Origin: Leptospira kobayashii
Lineage (GTDB): Bacteria > Spirochaetota > Leptospiria > Leptospirales > Leptospiraceae
Assembly: GCF_003114835.2 (NCBI RefSeq)
Contig: NZ_AP025028.1
Location: 1,640,001 to 1,704,000 of the forward strand
Direction: 5' to 3'
DNA length: 64,000 nucleotides
Below the pieces are notes generated by a model. The model did no database searches. It saw nothing but the letters and a program-made list of their open reading frames with translations, and was not told the origin of the DNA. This document shows, piece by piece, positions 18,576-26,850 of this stretch. Position 1 is the stretch's first letter. Every line of letters begins with the position of its first letter. Position numbers and translations under genes: made by a program.

Positions 18576-19880
18576 CTAAGGGCTAGGTGTGCCTTCCGTT
18601 CCTCCGATCAAACCGAGTGAAATTTCAGGAATCCAGCTTACAAGCATTAGACCTATCAAAAACAAAGCAACGATCGGTGCGACCGATTGAATGACTTTAC
18701 CCAATGGTTGTTTGAAAATCCCAGATGCAACGAAAAGATTCACTCCGACCGGTGGGGTCAGATATCCGATCTCTAAGTTTACAATCATGATAATTCCAAA
18801 ATGAACTGGATTGATTCCGTAGTTCACAGCCATCGGTGCAAGGAGCGGAGCTAATACCAAAATCGCACTCATGATGTCCATAAACATCCCTACAATCAAA
18901 AGTAAGATATTCACTCCGATGAGAAATGTTACCGGGCTTGAAATCAGTCCCGACATGGTTGCTACTAAGTTTTGTGGAATTTCATTTTCGATCATGAACT
19001 TGTTCAAGCTCACTGCCAAAATCAAAATCAGAAATAAAATTCCTAACATCTCGGCACTTTCTGCCATAATCTTTGGAATTTTAGGAATCTCCAATTCTTT
19101 GTGAACAAAAACTTCAACCAAGATAGCGTAAAACACGGCTATGGCGGCAGATTCAGTTGCAGTAAAGAAACCTGAATAGATTCCTCCTAAAATAACAGCT
19201 GGCATCAAAAGAGCAAGAGTACCTTCTTTCCAAGCAATTTTGATATCCGACCATACCCATTTGCCACGTTTCACTGTCTTGCCCGCCCGGATGATCGAGT
19301 AGAGCATCAGTAATGACATCAAAAGAATCCCCGGCCCGATCCCTGCTATAAACAAATCAGTAACGGAAACACCCACCATAATCGCATAAACGATCATAGG
19401 GATACTCGGTGGAATGATGATCCCTAAAGTCCCCCCGGAAGCAAGTAGCCCCATGGAGAAGTTCGTCGGATAACCAGCCTTAGTTAAGGATGGGTACATA
19501 AGTCCGCCGATTGCAATCAATGTCACAGGGGACGAACCGGAAATCGCTGCAAAAATCCCGCAGGAGAAAACCGCAGCAATGGCAAGTCCACCTGGAATCG
19601 GAGCAGTCATTGTTTCCGCAATTCGAATCAAACGACGCGCAATACTTCCATGGGTCATTAAATTTCCTGCGATGATAAAAAGAGGAATCGCAAGTAGAAT
19701 CTCTTTGTCTCCCGCAAAAAATAAGTCGCCGATTACGCTATTCAACTCTCTGAAAGACTCAAGAGGAGGTTCCGGTAGAAAGTAATAACAATATAAAGTA
19801 ACGGCACCCATAAGTACAATGAGTGGTTGTCTGAGAAAGATCAGTCCGACGAGTAGTGCAAGAATTCCCCAAGAACCCAT
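18576..19880 (-). CDS. dctM: TRAP transporter large permease DctM
   Basis: 434 residues, about 12 hydrophobic helices, DctM/SiaM family of ion-coupled TRAP transporters. Typical segments: IPLFIIAGNLMTHG, FAAISGSSPVTLIAIGG, LLASGGTLGIIIPPSIPMIVYA and GYLTPPVGVNLFVASG. It catalyses sodium- or proton-coupled import of the ligand handed over by the periplasmic DctP. The start overlaps the dctQ stop by one base. Last gene of the tatT-dctP-dctQ-dctM unit. Confidence 0.97.
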   Translation of the reverse strand: MGSWGILALLVGLIFLRQPLIVLMGAVTLYCYYFLPEPPLESFRELNSVIGDLFFAGDKEILLAIPLFIIAGNLMTHGSIARRLIRIAETMTAPIPGGLAIAAVFSCGIFAAISGSSPVTLIAIGGLMYPSLTKAGYPTNFSMGLLASGGTLGIIIPPSIPMIVYAIMVGVSVTDLFIAGIGPGILLMSLLMLYSIIRAGKTVKRGKWVWSDIKIAWKEGTLALLMPAVILGGIYSGFFTATESAAIAVFYAILVEVFVHKELEIPKIPKIMAESAEMLGILFLILILAVSLNKFMIENEIPQNLVATMSGLISSPVTFLIGVNILLLIVGMFMDIMSAILVLAPLLAPMAVNYGINPVHFGIIMIVNLEIGYLTPPVGVNLFVASGIFKQPLGKVIQSVAPIVALFLIGLMLVSWIPEISLGLIGGTEGTPSP

Positions 19881-20584
19881 TATTTATCCCCCCTAATTTC
19901 CGTATCGGAAAGTTTCCACTGTTCTTTTTCAGCGGCTTCCAATGCTTCTGTCGCTTCATTTACATCACTCGGGATAAGTTTTGGAAAGATTGCATAAGCA
20001 AGATGACGAAGTCCCATCGAAGTAAATACATAAGGGAAAATCAATTGAACTTTCCATAATGAAATCTCCGTTACAGGGTTAACTTCATCCAATTCTATAC
20101 TTTCCAAAACATAGATTACGGAAAGAAAGGATAGAAACAGGAAAAATGCGGAAATGGTAAATTGTTCTGCAATTTTTACATAAGGAATCAATTTTTTAGG
20201 TAATGCCTTGTCCGCGATTTCAGGGCGAAGATGAGACCCTTTAGCGCTTGCTAACGCAGATCCGAATAAGCCACCCCAAAGCATAAAATAAAGGGAAAGT
20301 TTTTGCGCCCAAACAATACCGCCACGACCCAGCCACTCCAAGGTTCCTTGGAGTCCTGAATGGATGGAACCGGTAATGTAAACCGACCAATCCCCTACAA
20401 TTCCTGCAACGCTCGTATTTGGATATGCATCCAAAATTGCCATAAGCCAGTTGAATACTTTATCAACTGCCTCACGTTTTGCGACATCGGCAATCATTAA
20501 GAGAGTGAGTAGGAGAAAACAAATTCCCCCCGCCCACTTCTCGCCGAAGCTAAGATAGTTAAGTATTTTTTCTACGACTTTCAT
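19880..20584 (-). CDS. dctQ: TRAP transporter small permease DctQ (long variant)
   Basis: 234 residues with four main hydrophobic segments, DctQ family, partner of DctM in the inner membrane. The family core is visible (FSYFMLWGGLFGSALASAKG-like region and HLRPEIADKAL). Common DctQ proteins are about 160-180 residues; this one has an extra loop between the first two helices (about 40-75: DKVFNWLMAILDAYPNTSVAG) and a charged C-terminal tail. Such enlarged DctQ subunits are known in the TatT-associated TRAP group of spirochaetes. Confidence 0.92.
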   Translation of the reverse strand: MKVVEKILNYLSFGEKWAGGICFLLLTLLMIADVAKREAVDKVFNWLMAILDAYPNTSVAGIVGDWSVYITGSIHSGLQGTLEWLGRGGIVWAQKLSLYFMLWGGLFGSALASAKGSHLRPEIADKALPKKLIPYVKIAEQFTISAFFLFLSFLSVIYVLESIELDEVNPVTEISLWKVQLIFPYVFTSMGLRHLAYAIFPKLIPSDVNEATEALEAAEKEQWKLSDTEIRGDK

Positions 20585-20620
20585 CGAGATTCTCCGCGCC
20601 TTGAAGGTTTATATTTTTAT

Positions 20621-21631
20621 TTAGTTACCGCAAGCGGCTTTTGCTTTTTGGATTTTGTCGTAGATTTGTTTTGACTGTCCGCCGATTTTACCAACTACTT
20701 GACCAGCTACCGTATTGGCAGTTGCTTTGAAGCTAGCTAGTTCGGACGAACTCGGTTCATACACTTGAACATCCGCTTTTTTCAAAGTAGCAATCATGTT
20801 TTTTTCAATGGCACGCACGGCAACTCTCGCACTTGGAGCCAGACCGTTTCCTTCTCCCATCAGAATTTTCTTTTGATCGTCATTCAAAGTATCCCAGAAT
20901 TTTTTAGAGTAAACGATCGCAGCCGGTTGGTAGATATGGCGGGTCAAACTGAAAAATTTGATCGCAGTTTGCCATTCAGCAGCAAGAGTGAAAAGAGGAG
21001 TGTTGTCAAAACCTTCCACAACCCCTGTTTGGAGAGAAGGAAGAACTTCCGGGATAGCAATCGGGATTCCGCTAACACCTAACGCTTTCCAATAAGCAAT
21101 ATGGACAGGTGATTCTTGGATACGGATTTTAACACCTTTCAAATCGTCAGGAGTTTTTACCAGTTTGGATTTTGTTCCGATACTTCTATATCCGTTTTCA
21201 GCCCAAGTAACAAAGATTAAACCCTTTGCTTCGAATAATTTTCTGAAATCTTCCTGTAAGTGGTCATCCAAAACACAGTCTGCTTGAGAATAACTGCTGA
21301 ATAAATAAGGAATTTCAAGTACGTTCAATTCCTTAATCGTATTGGCAAGTGCTCCTGCTGTGAGACCGGCACCTTGCAGTTTACCACGGATCACTTGTTG
21401 GAGGATTTCGTTTTCCCCACCCATTTGTCCCCCCGGATAAACTTTGATTTTGATTTGTCCGCCGGACTCGGAATCGATTTTTTTCTTAATTTTAGCAAGT
21501 TCGTTAGTCCAAGGAGAACCCTCCGGAGCAACAGTTGCTAGTTTAACAGTAGTTTGAGCTGAAATTGCCCCGGCAGTTGCCAAGGCAATCACAGCACATA
21601 AAACGGATGTAATTACGTGCTTTTTGATCAT
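20621..21631 (-). CDS. dctP: TRAP transporter substrate-binding protein DctP
   Basis: Periplasmic solute receptor of 336 residues with a standard signal peptide cleaved near AISA-QTT (about residue 25). DctP-family features: VKLATVAPEGSPW at the mature start, the conserved ligand arginine segment GVKIRIQESPVH, and GVVEGFDNTPLF. In the TatT-type systems of spirochaetes the receptor pairs with a periplasmic trimer of TatT; ligand is thought to be hydrophobic, but specificity cannot be read here. 36 bp upstream of dctQ, 23 bp after tatT. Confidence 0.95.
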   Translation of the reverse strand: MIKKHVITSVLCAVIALATAGAISAQTTVKLATVAPEGSPWTNELAKIKKKIDSESGGQIKIKVYPGGQMGGENEILQQVIRGKLQGAGLTAGALANTIKELNVLEIPYLFSSYSQADCVLDDHLQEDFRKLFEAKGLIFVTWAENGYRSIGTKSKLVKTPDDLKGVKIRIQESPVHIAYWKALGVSGIPIAIPEVLPSLQTGVVEGFDNTPLFTLAAEWQTAIKFFSLTRHIYQPAAIVYSKKFWDTLNDDQKKILMGEGNGLAPSARVAVRAIEKNMIATLKKADVQVYEPSSSELASFKATANTVAGQVVGKIGGQSKQIYDKIQKAKAACGN

Positions 21632-21654
21632 TTTGTTTTCCTGGTAGTTTTAGA

Positions 21655-22554
21655 TTAGAGTTCGTCGAGAAGCTTTTTGGCTTTTCTTTGTTCTACAATT
21701 TGTTCGGGCTCAATCTCAGGTAGAGATTTAGGATTGCCTTTCAAAACAAAGTTCAGTTGGCTTTGAAATTTAGTTTCATCCCCTTTGAGTAAACTTTCGG
21801 AATAAAGAACTCTCACTGCAAAATAATTAGGATGTTTTTTGATCGCTTCTTCGAAAAGTTTTGCTCCTAGCTTTTTGTCTCCCGTTGGAGAAAGAGCATT
21901 GCTAGTTGCTTCGTAACGAAGAGTTGCCGAATAAAAATATTCTTTGGCAGGAAGTTGTTTTTCCAATTCCTTCACTCTGTTCACCATTGCAGAGAACTTG
22001 CTTCTGTTTCCTAGAAGGGTAGTGAATCCTACAAGTCTCGACCATTTTCCGAGAGAAGCATATCTCCAATATAGAGAATCGATATCTTCCACAGTCAAAG
22101 TATCCAGAGCTTTTTCAGGTTCAACACCTTCGGTCAGTTTCTTTCTGAATGCAGGATTCATTGCAAGTCCCGCCTCACACCAGTTTACTGCAGCATCATA
22201 GAACTTAACGGATTCTTCCTTAACGGCAGCATCTGAATCTTCCCCAGTCAGTTTCAGCCACAAATGCCCGTCACCCATCAAGTAATTTCCTGTACAAAGC
22301 ATTACCTTAACATCCGTATATTGAGGATTTTCGTTTGCGAATTTTTCCAGTAAAACAAGTGCTTGGCGAAGGTCGGCTTCATTTTGTCTGTTCTTCCATA
22401 ACTTTTCAATTTCAGCAGGAAGTTTTGCGGGAGTTTTTGAGCGTTCTACCGCTTCTCCGGAAATTTTAACTTGTCTAGATTTTCCGCAAGCTACCACACT
22501 GAGCACCAATAAAGATGCTATTAGTAAATTTGACCATTTGCTGGTTCGAATCAT
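21655..22554 (-). CDS. tatT: TatT-type TPR lipoprotein, TRAP-associated
   Basis: 299 residues with a spirochaetal lipoprotein signal (LLVLSVVACGK, lipid cysteine C23). The rest is helical with TPR-like repeats, including the family-typical segments MLCTGNYLMGDGHLWL, DSLYWRYASLGKWSRLVG and HPNYFAVRVLYSESLLKGDETKFQSQL. This matches the TRAP-associated TPR protein family first described for Tp0956 of Treponema pallidum. Gene order tatT-dctP-dctQ-dctM supports this. The protein would be anchored in a membrane and form a periplasmic scaffold with DctP. Confidence 0.9.
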   Translation of the reverse strand: MIRTSKWSNLLIASLLVLSVVACGKSRQVKISGEAVERSKTPAKLPAEIEKLWKNRQNEADLRQALVLLEKFANENPQYTDVKVMLCTGNYLMGDGHLWLKLTGEDSDAAVKEESVKFYDAAVNWCEAGLAMNPAFRKKLTEGVEPEKALDTLTVEDIDSLYWRYASLGKWSRLVGFTTLLGNRSKFSAMVNRVKELEKQLPAKEYFYSATLRYEATSNALSPTGDKKLGAKLFEEAIKKHPNYFAVRVLYSESLLKGDETKFQSQLNFVLKGNPKSLPEIEPEQIVEQRKAKKLLDEL

Positions 22555-22637
22555 TGTCTCATCATCCTCCGATTTCTATTTAAATGAAGTCCCAATTCTC
22601 CCAGACGGGGAAAGGGTTTCAACTCATGTTCCGTGTA

Positions 22638-22660
22638 ATTTTTAGAAAAAGTCTAAAAAT
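22638..22660. promoter_or_regulatory. palindrome upstream of the tatT-dctPQM operon
   Basis: ATTTTTAGA (22638-22646) and TCTAAAAAT (22652-22660) form a perfect 9-bp inverted repeat around AAAAG, about 85 bp upstream of the tatT start, in the promoter region of the TRAP operon. It could be an operator for a dimeric repressor; as a terminator for the upstream lipoprotein gene it lacks GC pairs. Confidence 0.4.
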
Positions 22661-22688
22661 CTGAAACAAACCTCATCTTTCCGAAGAA

Positions 22689-22702
22689 AAATACATGTAT
22701 TT
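22689..22702. promoter_or_regulatory. 14-bp perfect palindrome between lipoprotein and tatT
   Basis: AAATACATGTATTT reads identically on both strands. It lies 26 bp past the stop of the minus-strand lipoprotein gene and about 135 bp upstream of tatT. Spacing from the second palindrome at 22638 is about 50 bp. Short AT-rich palindromes occur by chance in this genome, so the role is open. Confidence 0.3.
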
Positions 22703-22728
22703 GACGCAAATGCAAGAAAGTTTTATTT

Positions 22729-23208
22729 TTAAGGCAGAATGATCGCGTTGGAAGGCCCGGAAACACGCAAAGAGCTGGAACTATTTTGTGTGGAAAGAGA
22801 AAGGCTAATCGCTCTCAAGCTGATGTACTGGCCTGAGGAAACGGTTCTTTTGAAACGGCATACCGCTCCAGAAGTAGCCACAGCGGCTACAGGATCGATT
22901 TCAAAAACATACTCCGTCGGTTGATTTGTAAGAACAGTGATCTGTCCGTTTTGCAAACTGCAATCACTTCCTGAATTTAAATCTCCCGGGTTCCTCGCTT
23001 CCGATTCCGAATTTCCATGGAAAAGTCTGTAACCCTGAAAAATGATCTCCGGGTTACTTGCTCTAACTCTTAATATAAAATTGGAGTTTCCGTTGTTAAC
23101 TGCACTGACAAGCAAAGGAGGGGCTTGGTTGGAAGCGGAGGCAGTGTAATTTGTACAATCGACGATGAGTATGGCGATGGAAAGAAGGAAGATAAAAATT
23201 CGAATCAT
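22729..23208 (-). CDS. small lipoprotein of unknown function
   Basis: 159 residues with a spirochaetal lipobox (SIAILIVDC, lipid cysteine C18). The mature part is Ser/Asn/Gln-rich and beta-like, with two further cysteines (SDCSLQNG and AVCRFKR) that may form a disulfide. No family recognised beyond the Leptospira habit of small beta-rich lipoproteins. Its start overlaps the DedA gene stop by four bases, so it is translated from the same message. Confidence 0.75.
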   Translation of the reverse strand: MIRIFIFLLSIAILIVDCTNYTASASNQAPPLLVSAVNNGNSNFILRVRASNPEIIFQGYRLFHGNSESEARNPGDLNSGSDCSLQNGQITVLTNQPTEYVFEIDPVAAVATSGAVCRFKRTVSSGQYISLRAISLSLSTQNSSSSLRVSGPSNAIILP

Positions 23209-23837
23209 TGGCTGATAGTCGCCTCGGGTTTGGATTCATTTCTTTTTTTTTTCCATAAAAAAAGTAAAAAACCGATCACAACGACACTTACGATCACAAG
23301 GATCGCGGTTTGGCCCTGACGCACCCATTTCATCAGCTCATCAAAATTGTGAGCTCCGTAAAATCCTAAGTAAACCCAAACCGGAACGGAAATGGAGGCT
23401 GCAAACCCATCTGTAAGTAAAAAACGAATAAAGGAAATCTGTCCGGAAGTCCCGGCAGTAAAGAAAATCGGCATTCTAAGCCCTGGCATAAACCTACCCA
23501 CAAAAACGACCCATTTTCCGTATTTTTTAAACTGGGTCTGGACTTTTTCAAATCGTTCCGGATGGAGGAGAGATTTGAGAATCGGTAGCTTCAGAGCTCT
23601 TTCTCCATAATGGCTTCCCAACCAGAATACGAAGCTGTCACCGATTAAAACCCCGGCCATCCCCACAAAGAACATGACATGCACATTGGTATAACCTAAA
23701 CCTGAAATTACCCCCCCTGCGGTCAGGGAAATGTCTTCAGGGACGGGGAGACCAAAACCACAAAGGATCAGCACTCCGAATACGGCAAAATATCCGTATT
23801 GCATAAAAAAGGTTACTAGAGTTTGTAAAAAGTCCAT
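23205..23837 (-). CDS. DedA-family (VTT domain) membrane protein
   Basis: 210 residues with the DedA/SNARE-associated domain: FGVLILCGFGLPVPEDISLTAGG at residues 18-40, then GVLIGDSFVFWLGSHYG and the reentrant motif FVGRFMPGLRMPIFFTAG (about 112-130). DedA proteins are implicated in undecaprenyl-phosphate or phospholipid recycling and in maintaining proton-motive force. Conserved E and R/G residues needed for function are present. Divergent from dgt with 51 bp between. Confidence 0.92.
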   Translation of the reverse strand: MDFLQTLVTFFMQYGYFAVFGVLILCGFGLPVPEDISLTAGGVISGLGYTNVHVMFFVGMAGVLIGDSFVFWLGSHYGERALKLPILKSLLHPERFEKVQTQFKKYGKWVVFVGRFMPGLRMPIFFTAGTSGQISFIRFLLTDGFAASISVPVWVYLGFYGAHNFDELMKWVRQGQTAILVIVSVVVIGFLLFLWKKKRNESKPEATISQ

Positions 23838-23888
23838 GCGGTGTTTTATACTGTTATTAGGATTTAACGGAAAAAGGAAAGAGAATTT

Positions 23889-25052
23889 ATGCTAAAAGGA
23901 AGACAGGCGTTCCTGGAAGAGGAAGAAAAAAATCTAGCTCCTTATGCAGTGAAAAGCAATGCGTCCGCAGAAAGGGTTTATCAGGAAGAAGATCATCCGT
24001 ATCGCCTCCCATTCCAGAGGGATAAAGACAGGGTTTTACATTCCCAATCCTTTAAAAGACTGGAATACAAGACGCAAGTCTTTGTTTATTCCGTGGGAGA
24101 CCATTATCGCAACCGATTGACCCATACTTTGGAAGTCGCAGGTGTTTCCAGAACGATTGCCAAGGTTTTGGGCTTGAATGAAGATCTGAGCGAAGCGATT
24201 TCCCTGGCACATGATTTGGGACATTCTCCTTTCGGACATGCAGGTCAGGAAGCTCTTGCAGATATCATGAGGGGAAGGGGTGGATTTGAACATAACAAAC
24301 AGTCTCTCAGGGTGGTTCAGAAATTGGAGCGGAAATATCCCAATTTTCCGGGACTAAACCTTTGTTATGCGACCCTTGCGGGAATTATGAAACACGGAGG
24401 AGATTACGATCTTTCCGATTTGAATATCCAAAGAAGGGAAGACGGGCCGAGTCTTGAGGCGCAAATCGTTGATTATGCGGATGAAATCGCTTATTCCACT
24501 CATGATATCGAGGACGGTTTAGAAAAACAATTTTTAAAACTGGAAGATTTGATGGGAGTTGAAATTTGGAGAAGAAATTATTTGGAATCCAAAATCAAAT
24601 ATCCTGCTGTCAAAGACGAATTGGTTTTGCGGGCGACTTACAGAAATATATTAAATGAATTTGTTTCCAATCTGATTACAACTACAAGTTCCAATTTATC
24701 AAATCTTGGTGTATCTTCGCTAGAAGATGTTTACAAATCATTTCGTAATAAAAAAAGAATCGTTGGGTTTGCGGATACTCTTAGGGAAGAGTTGAAAGAA
24801 TTGAAACATTTTCTCTGGAATCAATTGTACAGGCATCCCGATGTGATGAGAATGAGTGAAAACGGAAAAGAAACAATCCATCTATTATTTCAATACTTTG
24901 AGAAAAATCCATCCAAGATCCCCGATTCCTATTTGGAAAGGGAGAAAGAAGAAGGAAGAGATAGAATCATCTGTGATTATATTGCAGGAATGACTGACCG
25001 TTATGCGGTCGAAACTTTAAAGTCCGAAGGAATCTTTTGGCAACCTTACTAA
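23889..25052 (+). CDS. dgt: dGTPase-like deoxynucleoside triphosphate triphosphohydrolase
   Basis: 387 residues, HD-domain dNTPase that releases triphosphate from dGTP. N-terminal RLPFQRDKDRVLHSQSFKRL and the HD metal motif (H79, H108-D109, and LGHSPFGHAGQEAL) are clear, with EIAYSTHDIEDG holding a later metal aspartate. The length and start match the Dgt type-2 subfamily (about 340-390 residues). ATG with GAAAG upstream. Convergent with the futalosine-hydrolase-like gene. Confidence 0.93.
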   Translation: MLKGRQAFLEEEEKNLAPYAVKSNASAERVYQEEDHPYRLPFQRDKDRVLHSQSFKRLEYKTQVFVYSVGDHYRNRLTHTLEVAGVSRTIAKVLGLNEDLSEAISLAHDLGHSPFGHAGQEALADIMRGRGGFEHNKQSLRVVQKLERKYPNFPGLNLCYATLAGIMKHGGDYDLSDLNIQRREDGPSLEAQIVDYADEIAYSTHDIEDGLEKQFLKLEDLMGVEIWRRNYLESKIKYPAVKDELVLRATYRNILNEFVSNLITTTSSNLSNLGVSSLEDVYKSFRNKKRIVGFADTLREELKELKHFLWNQLYRHPDVMRMSENGKETIHLLFQYFEKNPSKIPDSYLEREKEEGRDRIICDYIAGMTDRYAVETLKSEGIFWQPY

Positions 25053-25098
25053 AATTGAAGTCCGATCGATCCTATTGAAAATTCCTTCCGAGATTCTA

Positions 25099-25749
25099 TT
25101 AAAAATTCTCTCTCCATTCCAGGATCAGGCTTTGTAAGGCGTTTGAAAAACTACGCCAGTTTTTCTGCCAATCCGCCGAACCATCGCTTCCCACTTGGTT
25201 TGTAACGGATAATACTGCGAAAAGATTTTTATTTAATTTCCTTGCGACCGTAGCAAGTCCGTACAATTCCAAATTTTCCACATCCAGGCTTTCCCATTCC
25301 TTGCTTGGAGGAAGATCCAGGTCTTTCAAACTGAGACAAGTAGGCGCATTTGTTTTTTTGGAAAAGAAAATATTATCCTTAAATCGGATCTGTTTTTTAG
25401 CAAAATCCGACAGTGAGAGTAAAGTAGGGTTGTCCTTTGCAAATCCAATCCAGCTTTGTTCCTTTAAGATCTGTTTTGTGATCCCGAGGTTTGCAGCAAT
25501 TTCCAAATGGTCGAATTCGGAAGAAACTACAATCGAACCTGTGGGAATTTTCGCCCAAGGGTAAGCTCCGCAGGATCCTATAAATACAATGCTTTCAATT
25601 TCAGGATGTTTTAATAAATAATCGAATGTATTTACACCTGCTTCCAGGTTACCTATTCCCGCTTCCAGTAGGTGGGGAAATGTCCCGGATTTTTTGAGTA
25701 GGTCCGTCTCCCCAAAAAAAGCACTGCAAAATAAAATTCGGTTAACCAG
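25099..25749 (-). CDS. mqnB: futalosine hydrolase-like nucleosidase (MqnB type), non-ATG start
   Basis: The conserved part of this gene extends upstream of the first ATG/GTG/TTG-type start (TTG 25506). My translation of the minus strand shows a coherent domain up to the stop at 25750-25752: [13 protein letters not shown], then [14 protein letters not shown], then [10 protein letters not shown], which are the core glycines and nucleoside site of the PNP/UDP phosphorylase-like fold, and later [17 protein letters not shown] as in MqnB. The product is about 216 residues. The only in-frame starts are CTG 25749, with AAGGA about eight bases upstream, or ATT 25737. MqnB cleaves futalosine in the alternative menaquinone route, which Leptospira uses; other nucleosidase activities are possible. 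Overlaps the argC 3' end by 8 bp. Confidence 0.8.
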   Translation of the reverse strand: MVNRILFCSAFFGETDLLKKSGTFPHLLEAGIGNLEAGVNTFDYLLKHPEIESIVFIGSCGAYPWAKIPTGSIVVSSEFDHLEIAANLGITKQILKEQSWIGFAKDNPTLLSLSDFAKKQIRFKDNIFFSKKTNAPTCLSLKDLDLPPSKEWESLDVENLELYGLATVARKLNKNLFAVLSVTNQVGSDGSADWQKNWRSFSNALQSLILEWRENF

Positions 25750-26764
25750 CTAACAATCCTTTTGTTTCCGCAAATCCGTGCATCAGATTTAGATTCTGTA
25801 ACGCTTGTCCTGCGGCGCCCTTGCCTAAATTGTCCAGAGCGGAAACGATCACCAGATGATTTTTTCTCATTCTGAATCCGATATCTAAAAAGTTTGAATT
25901 TTGAACTTTCCTTATCTCCACATCTTCCGGAGTAGGAAGCAGTCGGATAAAAGGTTCGTTTTTGATATGGTTCGAAAATTTTTCCCGAACCGTATCTTCG
26001 CCTATTCCGTCGGAGAGCTGGATATAAATCGTAGAGAGTATTCCCCGGTAAACGGGTAATAGGTGAGGGGTAAATACTATGTCCTTTGATTCTGAGCCGA
26101 CAAATGCATATTCTGCGATCTCGGGTTCGTGTTGGTGGGAGAGAACTTTGTAAGATCTGAAATTTTCATATACGTGAGTGTATGCGAATCCGATTTCTTC
26201 CGTCCTTCCTCCCGCTCCACTGACTCCCGATTTGGAATCAATGATGATGGGGGAGGAAATTTGTTTTCTCAAATCTCCCAGAAGTGCGATCGGCAAAATC
26301 GCGGACGTGGAAAAACAACCGGGGTTGGATACAAAGTTTGCGTTTTTTATTTTTTCCCGAAACAGTTCCGGGATACCGAAAACTACATCTTTCATTTTAT
26401 CAAAATGAAGATGTTTGAATTTATAAGCTTTTTCGAATATGGATTCGTCGTGGAGTCTGTAGGCACCCGAAAGATCGATCACCTTATGACCTTTTGCCAG
26501 CAACTTCGGAGCCATCTCCATAGAAGCCTCATTCGGAGTGGCCAAAACTACTGTAGTTCCGGAAGGAATTTCCGAATCATGTTTTACAAAGGAAAGATCC
26601 GGCATCCCGGGCTCACTTGGAAAAACTTCCCGGAGGGATTTTCCGTTTACCTGGTTCGAGGTAACATGAACCACTTCAAAGCCGTCATGGCCGGAAAGCA
26701 AACGGAGTAATTCTCTTCCTGTGAGTCCGCCTGCACCGATGATCGCTAATTTTGACTTTGACAT
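25742..26764 (-). CDS. argC: N-acetyl-gamma-glutamyl-phosphate reductase
   Basis: Third enzyme of arginine/ornithine synthesis, NADPH-dependent reduction of N-acetylglutamyl phosphate. 340 residues. Rossmann start [18 protein letters not shown] (6-23) and the catalytic [10 protein letters not shown] with C150 are present, as is the HQHEPEI block containing the active-site histidine. First gene of a two-gene minus unit; its last codons overlap the nucleosidase gene. Confidence 0.96.
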   Translation of the reverse strand: MSKSKLAIIGAGGLTGRELLRLLSGHDGFEVVHVTSNQVNGKSLREVFPSEPGMPDLSFVKHDSEIPSGTTVVLATPNEASMEMAPKLLAKGHKVIDLSGAYRLHDESIFEKAYKFKHLHFDKMKDVVFGIPELFREKIKNANFVSNPGCFSTSAILPIALLGDLRKQISSPIIIDSKSGVSGAGGRTEEIGFAYTHVYENFRSYKVLSHQHEPEIAEYAFVGSESKDIVFTPHLLPVYRGILSTIYIQLSDGIGEDTVREKFSNHIKNEPFIRLLPTPEDVEIRKVQNSNFLDIGFRMRKNHLVIVSALDNLGKGAAGQALQNLNLMHGFAETKGLLAG

Positions 26765-26794
26765 AAATAAAGGTCCTTGCCTTGAATGTCTTTT

Positions 26795-26823
26795 ATTTCA
26801 GACCGAGCTGTCAATTCTGAAAT
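26795..26823. promoter_or_regulatory. inverted repeat in the argC / metallo-hydrolase divergent region
   Basis: ATTTCAGA (26795-26802) and TCTGAAAT (26816-26823) are perfect inverted arms 13 bases apart; AGACC (26800) and GGTCT (26829) extend the symmetry partly. It lies between the two divergent starts, where an operator could serve either gene. Confidence 0.3.
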
Positions 26824-26850
26824 CGTTTGGTCTAAATGAAGGGATCAATT

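Noticed and set aside
25099..25506. 135-residue protein from TTG 25506
   Set aside because: The conserved core of the nucleosidase lies upstream in the same frame, so this is only the C-terminal part of a longer gene.
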